NCBI RefSeq assembly: GCF_020252395.1
Contig: NZ_JADCDB010000018.1
Span: 1-34,424, forward strand
Length of the DNA: 34,424 bases
Source of the DNA: Aestuariivirga sp.
Lineage (GTDB): Bacteria > Pseudomonadota > Alphaproteobacteria > Rhizobiales > Aestuariivirgaceae
Reading direction: 5' to 3'
How positions within the stretch are numbered: the stretch's first letter is position 1; every line of letters begins with the position of its first letter. Below the pieces are notes generated by a model. It was not told the DNA's origin, searched no databases, and saw only the letters and a program-made list of their open reading frames with translations. The position numbers and the translations under genes are program-made. Shown here in pieces: positions 1-10,875 of the stretch.

Positions 1-1
1 C

Positions 2-148
2 GAATTTCTGATCGCCCAGGGTGTCAAGGGCTCGCGCATCTCCTCCATCGCCTATGGCAAGGAACGCCCGGCGGCGCTGTGCGATGCCGAGCAGTGCTGG
101 TCGCAGAACCGCCGCGCCGTCACCGTCATCACCGGCGGCGCAAAATAA
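2..148 (+). CDS. pal: Pal, peptidoglycan-associated lipoprotein (3' end only)
   Basis: This is the last 48 codons of a gene that begins before the window. The translation (EFLIAQGVKG, then SRISSIAYGKERP, two cysteines, and QNRRAVTVI before the stop) matches the C-terminal part of an OmpA-like peptidoglycan-binding domain as found in Pal, including the conserved asparagine-arginine-arginine (NRR) motif. Pal is an outer-membrane lipoprotein that binds peptidoglycan and TolB in the Tol-Pal system, which pulls the outer membrane inward during division. The next gene is ybgF, the usual partner directly downstream of pal, which supports the assignment. The lipobox and N-terminus cannot be seen. Confidence 0.88.
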   Translation, partial: EFLIAQGVKGSRISSIAYGKERPAALCDAEQCWSQNRRAVTVITGGAK

Positions 149-261
149 TGACAGTGGCTGGCCGCACGGCGCAAAGCCATCGGCCAAGCCTCAATTTCAC
201 CGCGATTCCGGTTCAGTTGCGAGGCTGAGAAGAAAAATCCGCCCCTCGAGAGGTCCGCTGG

Positions 262-1320
262 GTGAAAATCATGCTGAAGTTCGTGCAGTCTTCCGCCGCC
301 GCCGCCGCACTCGTGGGCATTGGCCTCCTGTCTCCCGCCATGGCGCAGAGCGCTTCCGAAATGGCGGTACGCGTGCAGCAATTGGAAGAGCAAATCCGCC
401 AGCTTACCGGCCAGGTGCAGGAACTTTCTTTCGAAGTGAAGCAGCTCCGCGCAGACGGCGCTGCCGCCCCGCGGCAGAGCGGCGCCGCCCAGCCGCTGAA
501 GGCCGCCGCACCGCTTGCCACAGCGGCGCCCCAGCCCGCACCGGCGCCTGAGCCCAGCCAGCAGAAGCGGCTCGCCGCGGCCTCGGCCGGAGCCCCGATC
601 CCCGACAGCAACGGGGTTGCAACCATCGAGCAGGCGCCGCTCAACGCGCCCGAACAGACCGCCACTGCAGTTGCCGCCATGCCGCCGGTCGCCTCCACCG
701 AGACCGTCCAGCAGGACGTGCCGGGGGCCGCGCCTGCCGCAAGGGTGTTCGGCGCTCTCGACAATGCCGCCGCCCAGCCCAACGACGGCGGCTTCCAGGG
801 CCAGGTCCTGGTGCCGCCCTCCCAGCAGGAACCGGGCGATGACTATGGGCAGCAGGGTGCTGCCGCGCAGCCCGCCACCGGTGACGATTCGATCGAGACC
901 GTGTCGCTCCAACCCGATGCGGCAACCCAGACAGAGACGCCCGAGTCGCTCTACGAGCGCTCCAACGAGAGCCTGCTGCGCCGCCAGTACGGCGATGCCG
1001 AGGCCGGATTCTCAACCTTCCTGTCGAAGTATCCCGATCACAGCCTGGCGGGCAGCGCGCAGTACTGGCTGGGCGAAACCTATTACGCCCAGAACGACTA
1101 CCAGCGCGCCGCCGCGAATTTCCTGCAGGGCTACAAGAAGTATCCGGCCAGCCGGCGCGCGCCGGACAGCCTGCTGAAGCTCGGCATGTCGCTCAACCGC
1201 CTCGGCCAGGGCGATCAGGCCTGCGCCGCCCTGGCCGCCGTCAGCGCCGAGTATCCGAAGGCGGCGGATGCCCGCAAGCGCGCCCAGACTGAAGCCAAGC
1301 GCGTTGGTTGCGCCTCCTGA
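262..1320 (+). CDS. ybgF: YbgF/CpoB, Tol-Pal system periplasmic protein
   Basis: The 352-residue protein has a signal peptide (hydrophobic run ending PAMAQ near residue 29), a coiled-coil segment at about residues 33-68 (repeated QQLEEQIRQL-like heptads), a long Ala/Pro/Gln-rich linker at about 70-220, and C-terminal TPR repeats at about 228-350 (ESLYERSNE, YWLGETYYAQ, YKKYPASRRAPDSLLKLG). This order is the hallmark of YbgF/CpoB, which trimerises through the coiled coil and couples peptidoglycan synthesis to outer-membrane constriction. The linker is longer than in enterobacteria, as is common in alphaproteobacteria. The GTG at 262 is chosen because GAGAGG (248-253) lies 8 nt upstream; the ATG at 271 is an alternative. 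The gene follows pal and its end overlaps the tilS start. Confidence 0.92.
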   Translation: MKIMLKFVQSSAAAAALVGIGLLSPAMAQSASEMAVRVQQLEEQIRQLTGQVQELSFEVKQLRADGAAAPRQSGAAQPLKAAAPLATAAPQPAPAPEPSQQKRLAAASAGAPIPDSNGVATIEQAPLNAPEQTATAVAAMPPVASTETVQQDVPGAAPAARVFGALDNAAAQPNDGGFQGQVLVPPSQQEPGDDYGQQGAAAQPATGDDSIETVSLQPDAATQTETPESLYERSNESLLRRQYGDAEAGFSTFLSKYPDHSLAGSAQYWLGETYYAQNDYQRAAANFLQGYKKYPASRRAPDSLLKLGMSLNRLGQGDQACAALAAVSAEYPKAADARKRAQTEAKRVGCAS

Positions 1321-2503
1321 GATTCCGGCTGACTTCTCGGGCCTCAGGCCGGAGCGCCACGTGGCGCTGGCCGTATCCGGGGGATCCGATTCGACTGCAC
1401 TGATGCGCCTCGCGGCGGACTGGGCCCGGATCAACCATCCGGGCCTTAAGCTGTCGGTGCTCACCGTCGACCACGCCCTGAGGCCCGAAGCGGCGGCTGA
1501 GGCGGCTTGTGTCGGGCAGTGGGCGGCTGGGCTCGGCCTTCCTCACCACGTTCTGCACTGGACGAAGCAGCCGAAGCCCGCCACAGGCCTGCAGGCGAAA
1601 GCGCGCGGCGCGCGCTACGGGCTGATGTCGGACTGGTGCCGCGGCCACGGCGCCACGGCGCTTCTCACCGCCCACACGCTCGACGACCAGGCCGAGACGG
1701 TGCTGATGAGGCTCGCCCGCACCATGAGCCCCGAGAGTCTCGCCGGCATCCGCCTCAATGGCGGATGGGATGGGCTGCCGCTGCTGCGCCCGCTGCTCCG
1801 CGCCAAACGGCAAGCCCTGCGCGGCTGGCTCGCCCAGCTCGGCCAGCCGTGGATCGACGATCCGTCGAATGAGGACACCCGTTTCGAGCGCGTCCGGGCG
1901 CGCCGCCGCCTCGCCGCCTTAGGCCCCGAAACCGCCGCGCGCCTCGCGGCGCTGGCGGATCGAGCCGCGGCGGCCGCAGCGCTTCTGGAGCGCACGGCGC
2001 GGCGGTGGATTGCCTTTTTCCTTCACGAGCATGAAGCCGGCATCTGTCACCTCGCGCGGGATCGGTTCCAGCGCCTGCCGGAGGCCCTTCAGGAACGCAT
2101 CCTCAGCATCGTCATTGAGCGCTATGGTGGGGGACAGGAAGCGCCTGACGGCGACGAGCTGCAGCGAATCGCGCGCTGGGCGGCTACGGAGGAGGGGCCG
2201 GTGCGTTGCACGCTCGCCGGCGCCCTGCTGGGCCGTCGGAAATCCAGCTTCTGGGTAACGCGTGAGGCGGCGCGCATCGAGGCCGTCACCCGGATCGTGC
2301 CTCATACCGGCAAACTGTTGTGGGATAACCGTTTTTTGGTAGAAGCCGCGCCAGGCGCGCAGGTGACTCCGACGGCATCGCGCAAGCTGCCGCCCATTCC
2401 CGGAGTTCCCGTCTATGCGCAGCGCGCCTGCCCCTGGGTCGAGCAGCCCCCGGAGGGTCCGCCGCCGCGCAGTTGCTTTCTGAGGCTCAACACGCAAGGA
2501 TGA
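1268..2503 (+). CDS. tilS: TilS, tRNA(Ile)-lysidine synthetase
   Basis: TilS uses ATP and lysine to convert the wobble C34 of the AUA-reading tRNA-Ile to lysidine, changing its decoding and its charging identity. The N-type PP-loop SGGSDST is at residues 37-43, and the second family motif (TAHTLDDQAETVLMRL) lies about 100 residues later. The RPLL and IDDPSNED segments are also typical. At 411 residues it has the catalytic domain plus a middle domain and a reduced C-terminal region. The ATG at 1268 places the start inside the last 53 bases of ybgF, so the two are probably translated together; a later start would cut close to the PP-loop. The pal-ybgF-tilS-ftsH order is common in alphaproteobacteria. 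Confidence 0.93.
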   Translation: MPASAPRLKPSALVAPPEIPADFSGLRPERHVALAVSGGSDSTALMRLAADWARINHPGLKLSVLTVDHALRPEAAAEAACVGQWAAGLGLPHHVLHWTKQPKPATGLQAKARGARYGLMSDWCRGHGATALLTAHTLDDQAETVLMRLARTMSPESLAGIRLNGGWDGLPLLRPLLRAKRQALRGWLAQLGQPWIDDPSNEDTRFERVRARRRLAALGPETAARLAALADRAAAAAALLERTARRWIAFFLHEHEAGICHLARDRFQRLPEALQERILSIVIERYGGGQEAPDGDELQRIARWAATEEGPVRCTLAGALLGRRKSSFWVTREAARIEAVTRIVPHTGKLLWDNRFLVEAAPGAQVTPTASRKLPPIPGVPVYAQRACPWVEQPPEGPPPRSCFLRLNTQG

Positions 2504-2525
2504 GCGATTTACCGGAAGGCCATTC

Positions 2526-2554
2526 TTGGAAATACTTCCGCGCCAGCCTATGTT
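2526..2554 (+). promoter_or_regulatory. Candidate sigma-70 promoter for ftsH
   Basis: TTGGAA (2526-2531) and TATGTT (2549-2554) are separated by exactly 17 bp in the 117-bp gap between tilS and ftsH. Each hexamer matches the consensus at 4 of 6 positions. This gives ftsH its own promoter in addition to possible read-through from tilS. Inferred from spacing and sequence only. Confidence 0.45.
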
Positions 2555-2620
2555 ATCGGACAGTCTGAAATTCGAGCTGCCGTCCGTCCCCCGGGCCGGG
2601 TTGCCATCTGTGAGGATCAC

Positions 2621-4536
<1,916 letters not shown>

Positions 4537-4537
<1 letters not shown>

Positions 4538-5559
4538 TGAGCCGGCGCTACACAAGGCCGGCCGGGCTCGTCTACGGGTCCGACGCCCGGCAGCTGATCA
4601 AGGAAGGCCGCGGAGCATCGCTCGGCGGCCTTTCCGCAATCGCCTATACGCTGGTGGAGGAGATCGCGCGCGGAGGCGCGGAGGCGAGCCGGCGCTTCGC
4701 GCCAGGCACGCTTCCCAGACAGACGGTGGTGCCCCCCTTCCTCTCCACCGGGCGGCCGCTGATCATGGGCATTGTCAACGTGACGCCCGACAGCTTCTCG
4801 GACGGAGGGCTCAATGCCGAGGCTGAGCGCGCCATCGCCCACGGCCTGCAGCTGGCGAAAGACGGCGCCGATATTCTCGACGTCGGCGGCGAATCGACCA
4901 GGCCCGGCTCTGAAGGCGTTCCGGAGGCGGAGGAACTCCGCCGCGTCCTGCCCGTCATCGCGGCGCTCGCGGCGCAGGGATTCACGGTGTCGGTCGATAC
5001 GCGCAAAGCCAACGTCATGCGCGCGGCCATCGATGCCGGCGCGAAGATCGTCAATGACGTCGCCGCCCTCACCTATGAGCCCGCGGCGATGCAGGCGATG
5101 GCGGAGGCCACCTGCCCCGTCATCCTCATGCATGCCCAGGGCGACCCCAAGACCATGCAGTTGAGCCCGCAGTATGACGACGTGGCGCTCGACGTCTTCG
5201 ATTGGCTGGAGGCGCGCATCGGGGCCTGTATCGCGGCGGGCATCGCGCGCGAGCGCATCGTGGCGGATCCGGGGATCGGTTTCGGCAAGAGCTTCCGTCA
5301 CAACATCGACGTGCTGCGCCAGTTCACGCTCTATCATGCGCTCGGCGTTCCGCTTCTGATGGGGCTTTCACGCAAGGGTTTCATCGGCGCGCTGACCGGC
5401 GAGAAGCACGCGGGAAACCGCGTCAATGGCTCGGTGGGCGGCGCCGTCTGGGCGGCGCTTAACGGAGCGCATATTCTTCGCGTGCATGATGTGAAAGCGA
5501 CGGTGGAGGCGCTGGCCGTGGCAGGCGCCGCCGCCGATCCGGACCAGAGCGGACTCTAA
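4537..5559 (+). CDS. folP: FolP, dihydropteroate synthase
   Basis: This enzyme condenses 6-hydroxymethyl-7,8-dihydropterin diphosphate with p-aminobenzoate in folate synthesis and is the sulfonamide target. Signature motifs are [15 protein letters not shown] (about residues 77-91), [11 protein letters not shown], the VNDVAALT segment, DPGIGFGKS, and the pABA/pterin site [13 protein letters not shown]. At 340 residues it is longer than the roughly 280-residue enterobacterial enzyme because about 75 residues precede the first motif; this extension reads as real coding sequence but I do not recognise a domain in it. ATG 4537 is used (TGATG overlap with the ftsH stop); GTG 4534 is in frame and would add one residue. 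The glmM gene follows after 19 bp. Confidence 0.95.
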
Positions 5560-5578
5560 GCAAGGCAGGGGATTTTCC

Positions 5579-6925
5579 ATGGCGCGCAAGTATTTCGGAA
5601 CCGACGGCGTGCGCGGCCGCGCCAATGCCGGCGCCATGACCGCCGACATGGTGCTGAAGACCGGCATGGCGGCCGGCAACCTCTATCGCCGCGGCAGCCA
5701 CCGCCACCGCGTGGTGATCGGCAAGGACACGCGTCTGTCAGGCTACATGATCGAGAACGCGCTGGCCTCCGGCCTGCTTGCCGCCGGCATGGACGTGTTC
5801 CTGTTCGGACCCGTTCCGACGCCGGCGGTCGCCATGCTCACCCGCTCCATGCGCGCCGATCTTGGCGTCATGATCTCCGCCTCGCACAATCCTTTTTCCG
5901 ACAACGGCATCAAGATCTTCGGGCCGGATGGCTTCAAGCTGTCGGACGCGCAGGAGCTTGAGATCGAGCGCATGATGGATGATCCGTCGCTGATCAGTTT
6001 GGCGCCGCCCGAGGCAATCGGCCGCGCCAAGCGCATCGAGGATGCGCAGGCGCGCTACATCGAATTCGCCAAGCGCACCTATCCGAAGGACATGACGCTC
6101 GACGGCCTTCGCGTCGTCATCGATAGCGCCAATGGCGCTGCCTACAAGGTGGCGCCCACCGCGCTGTGGGAACTGGGCGCCGAGGTGATCGAGATCGGCA
6201 GTGAGCCCAATGGCCTCAACATCAATGACGGCTGCGGTTCCACGCATCCCGAAACCATGTGCGCCAAGGTCAGGGAGCTGCACGCCGACATCGGCATCGC
6301 GCTCGATGGCGACGCCGACCGCGTCATCATCGCCGACGACAAAGGCCAGGTGGTGGACGGCGACCAGCTGATGGCGCTGATCGCCACCTCATGGGCGAAG
6401 CGCGGCGAGCTGCGCGGCGGCGGCCTCGTGGCCACCATCATGTCGAACCTCGGGTTGGAGCGTTATCTGGCGGACCACAAGCTGACGCTGGCGCGCACCA
6501 GGGTGGGCGACCGCTACGTGGTGGAGCATATGCGCGGCCATGGCCACAATGTGGGCGGCGAGCAGTCGGGCCATATCGTGCTGTCGGACTTTTCGACCAC
6601 CGGCGATGGCCTTCTGGCCGCGCTGCAGGTGCTGGCGGAAGTGAAGCGTCAGGGCAAGCCGGTGAGCGAGGTGTGCAACCTGTTCACGCCGCTGCCGCAG
6701 GTTTTGAAAAACGTGAAGTTCAGGCAGGGCGCGCCGCTGCAGGACAATGGCGTGCGCGCGATGATCGCCGAGGCCGAAGCGCGGCTCGGCAATTCCGGCC
6801 GCCTTGTCGTCCGGCCGTCCGGAACCGAGCCGGTGATCCGCGTGATGGCGGAAGGCGACGACGAGGGCCTGGTGGTCAGGATCGTCGACGAACTCTGCGG
6901 CGCCATCGCCAAGGCTGCGGCTTGA
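5579..6925 (+). CDS. glmM: GlmM, phosphoglucosamine mutase
   Basis: GlmM interconverts glucosamine-6-phosphate and glucosamine-1-phosphate on the way to UDP-GlcNAc, which feeds peptidoglycan and lipopolysaccharide. The N-terminus [13 protein letters not shown], the catalytic phosphoserine loop [12 protein letters not shown] (active serine at residue 102, the same number as in E. coli), the metal loop DGDADR, and the C-terminal phosphate-binding loop [12 protein letters not shown] are all intact. The 448-residue length is standard. AGGGGA stands 8-13 nt before the ATG. The gene closes the tilS-ftsH-folP-glmM run, and its stop lies 12 bp from the stop of the convergent ybgC; I see no clear terminator in that gap. 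Confidence 0.98.
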   Translation: MARKYFGTDGVRGRANAGAMTADMVLKTGMAAGNLYRRGSHRHRVVIGKDTRLSGYMIENALASGLLAAGMDVFLFGPVPTPAVAMLTRSMRADLGVMISASHNPFSDNGIKIFGPDGFKLSDAQELEIERMMDDPSLISLAPPEAIGRAKRIEDAQARYIEFAKRTYPKDMTLDGLRVVIDSANGAAYKVAPTALWELGAEVIEIGSEPNGLNINDGCGSTHPETMCAKVRELHADIGIALDGDADRVIIADDKGQVVDGDQLMALIATSWAKRGELRGGGLVATIMSNLGLERYLADHKLTLARTRVGDRYVVEHMRGHGHNVGGEQSGHIVLSDFSTTGDGLLAALQVLAEVKRQGKPVSEVCNLFTPLPQVLKNVKFRQGAPLQDNGVRAMIAEAEARLGNSGRLVVRPSGTEPVIRVMAEGDDEGLVVRIVDELCGAIAKAAA

Positions 6926-6937
6926 AGCGCCGGGCGG

Positions 6938-7408
6938 TCAATCGAAACCATCCCGTTCCATGTGGCCGCCCGATGCTCCGGCGAGCGGGAAAAAGCGCGC
7001 GGTCATCTCTTCGGGAAGCCGCTTCGGCCGGCCTTGGCCATCAACCAGCGCCACGGTCACGGCGGCCCGAAACAGCAGCGCGCCATCGCGCGTCACGTCC
7101 TGCGCGATTTCGATGCGCGCTCCTGTCATGCCGATGAAGCGCGTGCGCACCTCGAGCAGGTCGTCAAGCCGCGCCGGGCGCAGAAAGTCGCAGACCATGC
7201 GGCGGACCACGAAATTCAGGTTCTCGAACTGCGACTGGCTGATGCCCAGCAACCTGAGGCAATCCGAGCGGCCGCGCTCGCAAAACGCCACATAGCGCGC
7301 GTGATAGACCACGCCGCCGGCATCGGTGTCCTCGAAATAGACGCGCACCGGCAGCAGATGGGCGCCATCGCGGAAACAGCCGGACACACCGGGCCAGGCC
7401 TCAGCCAT
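6938..7408 (-). CDS. ybgC: YbgC, Tol-Pal-associated acyl-CoA thioesterase
   Basis: A 156-residue hotdog-fold thioesterase. The family motif [17 protein letters not shown] holds the catalytic aspartate (D29 in the start used here), and LRLLG and [15 protein letters not shown] follow as in YbgC. The enzyme hydrolyses short- or medium-chain acyl-CoA (or acyl-ACP) thioesters and is genetically linked to the Tol-Pal system, though its exact role there is unsettled. The ATG at 7408 is chosen because it overlaps the ruvB stop by 8 bp; an upstream in-frame start (7465) would lie deep inside ruvB. The gene is the last of the ruvC-ruvA-ruvB-ybgC operon. In many alphaproteobacteria tolQ follows, but here the next gene is glmM on the other strand. 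Confidence 0.93.
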   Translation of the reverse strand: MAEAWPGVSGCFRDGAHLLPVRVYFEDTDAGGVVYHARYVAFCERGRSDCLRLLGISQSQFENLNFVVRRMVCDFLRPARLDDLLEVRTRFIGMTGARIEIAQDVTRDGALLFRAAVTVALVDGQGRPKRLPEEMTARFFPLAGASGGHMERDGFD

Positions 7409-8444
7409 CGGCCCCGTCCAGCGGCAGCACGCCCTGCATGATCTCCGGCCGCTGCGGAATGGCAAGGCCCAAATGCCGGAAGGCGTGCGGCGTCAGCAGC
7501 CGCCCGCGCGGCGTGCGGTTAAGGAAACCAAGCTGCAGCAGATAAGGCTCCACGATGTCTTCCAGCGCGTCGCGCGCTTCCGACAGCGAGGCCGCAATGG
7601 TGTCGATGCCCACCGGCCCGCCCGCGAAATTCACGGCGATGCAGGAGAGATAGCGGTGGTCGAGCGCATCGAGGCCCTTGGCGTCAACATCGAGCGCCGA
7701 GAGCGCCCGGCCGGCGAGCTTGGCGTCAATCACCTCGGCGCGGGCCACGGCGGCAAAATCGCGCACCCGGCGCAACAGCCTCCCGGCGATGCGCGGCGTG
7801 CCGCGTGCCCGCCTGGCGATTTCCCGCGCCCCCTCCTCCGCGATCGCCATCCGCATCACGCGCGCCCCGCGCTTCACGATCTCGAGCAGCTCTTCCTCGG
7901 TGTAGAAATCGAGCCGCACCGGAATGCCGAAACGGTCGCGCAGCGGCGTGGTGAGGAGGCCCGTCCGCGTGGTGGCGCCGACGAGGGTGAACTTGGCGAG
8001 GTCGATCTTCACCGAGCGCGCGGCGGGCCCCTCGCCGATGATGAGGTCGAGCTGGAAATCTTCCATCGCCGGATAAAGCACTTCCTCCACGGCCGGATTG
8101 AGCCGGTGGATCTCGTCGATGAAGAGCACGTCACGCTCCTCGAGATTGGTCAAGAGTGCGGCAAGGTCGCCCGCCTTGGCGATGATGGGGCCGGAGGTGG
8201 ACTTGAAATTGACGCCCAGTTCGCGCGACATGATCTGCGCAAGCGTCGTCTTGCCCAGCCCCGGGGGGCCTGCGAACAGCACATGATCCAGCGCCTCGCC
8301 CCGCGCCTTCGCCGCCTCGATGAAGATGCGCAGGTTCTGCTTGGCCTTGGATTGGCCGATGAATTCCTCGAGCCGCTGCGGGCGCAGATGCGTGTCGATC
8401 GCGTCTTCCGGCGTCTTGCCGCGCTCGCGGATCGGGTTCGTCAT
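7401..8444 (-). CDS. ruvB: RuvB, Holliday junction branch-migration motor
   Basis: RuvB is the AAA+ hexameric ring that drives branch migration of Holliday junctions with RuvA. Walker A GPPGLGKT is at residues 59-66, Walker B with the DEIH box at 110-113 (LFIDEIHRL), and sensor/arginine-finger regions ([21 protein letters not shown]) follow. The C-terminal winged-helix DNA-binding domain ends with [16 protein letters not shown]. The 347-residue length is normal. The start (ATG 8444) overlaps the ruvA stop in an ATGA arrangement, and the stop overlaps the ybgC start, indicating tight translational coupling. Confidence 0.98.
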   Translation of the reverse strand: MTNPIRERGKTPEDAIDTHLRPQRLEEFIGQSKAKQNLRIFIEAAKARGEALDHVLFAGPPGLGKTTLAQIMSRELGVNFKSTSGPIIAKAGDLAALLTNLEERDVLFIDEIHRLNPAVEEVLYPAMEDFQLDLIIGEGPAARSVKIDLAKFTLVGATTRTGLLTTPLRDRFGIPVRLDFYTEEELLEIVKRGARVMRMAIAEEGAREIARRARGTPRIAGRLLRRVRDFAAVARAEVIDAKLAGRALSALDVDAKGLDALDHRYLSCIAVNFAGGPVGIDTIAASLSEARDALEDIVEPYLLQLGFLNRTPRGRLLTPHAFRHLGLAIPQRPEIMQGVLPLDGADG

Positions 8445-9058
8445 GACAGGGCCAGTTCCTTCAGCGCCAGCCGGATCAGTTTCTCCGTAGGCTGATCATC
8501 GCCGGCCTTCTTCATCGCGGTCGAGACGGCAGCACCCGCCTGCGCCTGGCCATAGCCAAGATTGACGAGAGCGGAGACCGCATCGGCCGCCGCCGTGGGC
8601 CGCGGCGCATCCAGCTCGGCGGCGAGCTTCGAGACGTCCTGCGGCAGCGGTGCGAAGGCCGGCGTCTTGTCCTTCAGTTCCAGCACGATGCGCTCGGCGA
8701 GCTTCTTGCCCACGCCATTGGCCCGCCCGATCATCGCCTTGTCCTGCAGCGCGATGGCATTGCCGATCTCGGCGGCGGAGAGGGTCGAGAGAATGGCGAG
8801 CGCCACCTTGGTGCCCACGCCCTGGACGGATTGCAGCAGCCGGAACCATTCGCGCTCGTTCACGGTGGCGAAGCCCACAAGCCGGATCATGTCCTGGCTC
8901 ACCAGCATCTCGGTGTGGATCTCGGCGAACTCGCCCTGGCCCGGCAGGGCGGCCAGCGTCTTGGACGAGCAGGCGACGTGATAGCCCACGCCATTGACGT
9001 CGATCACCAGCCAGTCGGCGCCCGCAGCATCGATCCGGCCCTTCAGCTTCGCAATCAT
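8441..9058 (-). CDS. ruvA: RuvA, Holliday junction DNA-binding subunit
   Basis: RuvA tetramers bind the four-way junction and load RuvB. The OB-fold N-terminus [13 protein letters not shown], the helix-hairpin-helix region ([18 protein letters not shown] and [20 protein letters not shown]), and the C-terminal RuvB-binding three-helix domain ([20 protein letters not shown]) are all present in 205 residues. A GAGGG about 6 nt before the ATG supports the start at 9058. It lies 46 bp after ruvC and overlaps ruvB by 4 bp. Confidence 0.97.
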   Translation of the reverse strand: MIAKLKGRIDAAGADWLVIDVNGVGYHVACSSKTLAALPGQGEFAEIHTEMLVSQDMIRLVGFATVNEREWFRLLQSVQGVGTKVALAILSTLSAAEIGNAIALQDKAMIGRANGVGKKLAERIVLELKDKTPAFAPLPQDVSKLAAELDAPRPTAAADAVSALVNLGYGQAQAGAAVSTAMKKAGDDQPTEKLIRLALKELALS

Positions 9059-9104
9059 GCAAGCGCCCTCATCGCATCCGTGCTACTGGCAACGCTGGAA
9101 CAAG

Positions 9105-9608
9105 TCAAGAACGCGCCAGCACATCGGCCAGCCGCTGCGCGCCGCGGTAGTGGGCATGGCAGATGGCCACTGCCAGCGCGTCGGTCGAATCCGCGCTGCG
9201 CATGCGGGCCTTGGGCAGCAGCAGCTTGACCATGTGCTTCACCTGGTCCTTCCCGGCATGGCCCGCCCCCACCACCGCTTTCTTCACCGTGTTGGGCGCA
9301 TATTCGGCCACCGGCAGCTTCAGCATGGCGGGCGCCAGCATGAGAACGCCCCTCGCCTGCCCCAGCTTCAGCGTGGCGCGCGCATCGGTGTTGACGAAGG
9401 TTTCCTCCACCGCCGCCTCGTCAGGCTCGAACTCCCTCAGAATATCGATCAGCTGCGCATGAAGCTGCAGCAGCCGCTCCGCCAGCGGGGCATCGCCATC
9501 CGAATGGATGGCGCCATCGGCGACATAGGCGAGCCGGGAGCCCTCCTGGGAGATGACGCCCCAGCCGGTGTTCCTGAGGCCGGGGTCGATGCCGATGATT
9601 CTGACCAT
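9105..9608 (-). CDS. ruvC: RuvC, Holliday junction resolvase
   Basis: RuvC is the RNase H-like endonuclease that cleaves Holliday junctions symmetrically. The four acidic catalytic residues can be placed at D7 ([14 protein letters not shown]), E68 (AAVEETFVN), D140 and D143 ([14 protein letters not shown]), close to E. coli D7, E66, D138 and D141. The [18 protein letters not shown] segment is also characteristic. The 167-residue length is usual. It begins 14 bp after yebC, so yebC-ruvC-ruvA-ruvB-ybgC looks like a single operon. Confidence 0.97.
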   Translation of the reverse strand: MVRIIGIDPGLRNTGWGVISQEGSRLAYVADGAIHSDGDAPLAERLLQLHAQLIDILREFEPDEAAVEETFVNTDARATLKLGQARGVLMLAPAMLKLPVAEYAPNTVKKAVVGAGHAGKDQVKHMVKLLLPKARMRSADSTDALAVAICHAHYRGAQRLADVLARS

Positions 9609-9622
9609 CGGCGCAGACTACA

Positions 9623-10372
9623 TCATTCCCCGCCGAGCTTCGCCATCACCTCGTCGGGAATGCCGGCGTTGGAGAACACGATCTGCACGTCGTCGTCCTC
9701 GTCCAGCGCATCGACGAGCTTCATCAGGCTTTCGGCCTTTTCCTGGTCGACCGGGGCCATGGTCTGGGGCTTCCACACGATCTTGACGGAGGCCGCCTCG
9801 CCGAATTTCCCGGCGAGCACGGACGAGACCTCGCCGATCGACTCGAAGGAGCAGGTGACGGTGTGGCCGGTCTCGTCGGACACCACGTCGTCGGCGCCGG
9901 CATCGATCGCCGCTTCCAGCATCGCGTCACCTGACGCTTTCGCCGCCGGATAAACGATCTCGCCCACGCGCGCGAACATGAAGGCCACCGAGCCCGATTC
10001 ACCCAGGTTGCCGCCGAACTTGGCGAACAGCGAGCGGACGTTGGAGGCGGTTCGGTTGCGGTTGTCGGTCAGCGCCTCGACGATGACGGCAACGCCACCC
10101 GGGCCATAGCCTTCGTAACGGACATTGTCGTAGTTCTCGGAGTCGCCGCCCGACGCCTTCTTGATGGCGCGCTCGATATTGTCCTTGGGCATGCTTTCGG
10201 CCCGCGCGTTCTGGATCGCAAGGCGCAGGCGGGCATTGGCATCGGGGTCCGGCAGGCCCGCCTTGGCGGCCACGGTGATTTCGCGCGACAGCTTGGAGAA
10301 GATCTTGGCGCGCACCGCGTCCTGCTTGCCCTTGCGGTGCATGATGTTCTTGAATTGCGAATGGCCGGCCAT
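9623..10372 (-). CDS. yebC: YebC/PmpR family protein (TACO1-like)
   Basis: The 249-residue protein begins [18 protein letters not shown], the invariant opening of the YebC/TACO1 family, and carries [39 protein letters not shown] and an acidic C-terminal region ([16 protein letters not shown]). YebC proteins have been described as transcriptional regulators and as ribosome-associated factors that help synthesis of difficult peptide motifs; which applies here cannot be told from sequence. The start at 10372 is fixed by family homology and by a GGGGG run just upstream; an in-frame start 57 bp earlier is rejected. It heads the ruv operon, the arrangement seen in many proteobacteria. Confidence 0.96.
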   Translation of the reverse strand: MAGHSQFKNIMHRKGKQDAVRAKIFSKLSREITVAAKAGLPDPDANARLRLAIQNARAESMPKDNIERAIKKASGGDSENYDNVRYEGYGPGGVAVIVEALTDNRNRTASNVRSLFAKFGGNLGESGSVAFMFARVGEIVYPAAKASGDAMLEAAIDAGADDVVSDETGHTVTCSFESIGEVSSVLAGKFGEAASVKIVWKPQTMAPVDQEKAESLMKLVDALDEDDDVQIVFSNAGIPDEVMAKLGGE

Positions 10373-10507
10373 TGAACCCCCGGATCGGATGCGAAATGTA
10401 TCGGGCCGCCTTATAGACAGGCAACCCACACGGAAACAAGGCCGCTTAACCTTCCTTTAAGTCCGCCCGGCCAAGCTCTTCGCGTCAGGTGTGTGGAGTT
10501 GGCAGGA

Positions 10508-10831
10508 ATGAAGGCTGGACGCGGAATGCTGAATGAATTGTGCTTTGCGGCGGAGGGCCTGTCGGGAACCGCGGCGGCAACCTCTCTGCGGAAGCTCTGC
10601 TCGATCATGGAGGCAGCGCCCTCCGGCCGCCTGTTCGGCGCCATTTCGACTCTCTCGGACATGTCCGCCAAAGCCGCGAAGGCGCTGGAAGACGGCGCCG
10701 GCAGCATCGGCCGGAACGACGGCAACGCCGCCGCTCGCATTGGCGAAGCGCTCCTGCACATGGACGGTCTGGCGGAAATGGCCGACGATGCCCACACTCC
10801 GGTCGCGGACAAACGCAGCGCGGCGCGGTGA
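10508..10831 (+). CDS. Small hypothetical alanine-rich protein
   Basis: I do not recognise this gene. The reading frame encodes about 107 residues, rich in Ala, Met and Gly, predicted mostly helical by eye (LSGTAAATSLRKLCSIMEAA; AKAAKALEDGAGSIG), with no signal peptide or membrane segment. Third codon positions are mostly G or C, as in neighbouring genes, which favours this strand over the antisense frames covering the same stretch. The start is uncertain: GTG 10493, ATG 10508 and ATG 10526 are in frame and none has an ideal ribosome-binding site (GAAGG lies 11 nt before 10526). It is divergent from yebC and converges on the ABC permease gene, with a palindrome between the two ends. Confidence 0.5.
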   Translation: MKAGRGMLNELCFAAEGLSGTAAATSLRKLCSIMEAAPSGRLFGAISTLSDMSAKAAKALEDGAGSIGRNDGNAAARIGEALLHMDGLAEMADDAHTPVADKRSAAR

Positions 10832-10836
10832 TGAAT

Positions 10837-10867
10837 GTCTTCTCCCGCTTCTTCAGCGGGAGAGGAC
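10837..10867. repeat. Palindromic element between convergent gene ends (copy 1)
   Basis: GTCTTCTCCCGCT and AGCGGGAGAGGAC form a 13-bp inverted repeat with one G-T mismatch position and a 5-nt loop (TCTTC). It lies 5 bp after the stop of the small hypothetical gene and 8 bp before the stop of the convergent permease gene, so it can act as a shared terminator hairpin for both transcripts. A second element with the same arm sequence is at 25729-25754. Confidence 0.7.
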
Positions 10868-10875
10868 GTCGCCCC

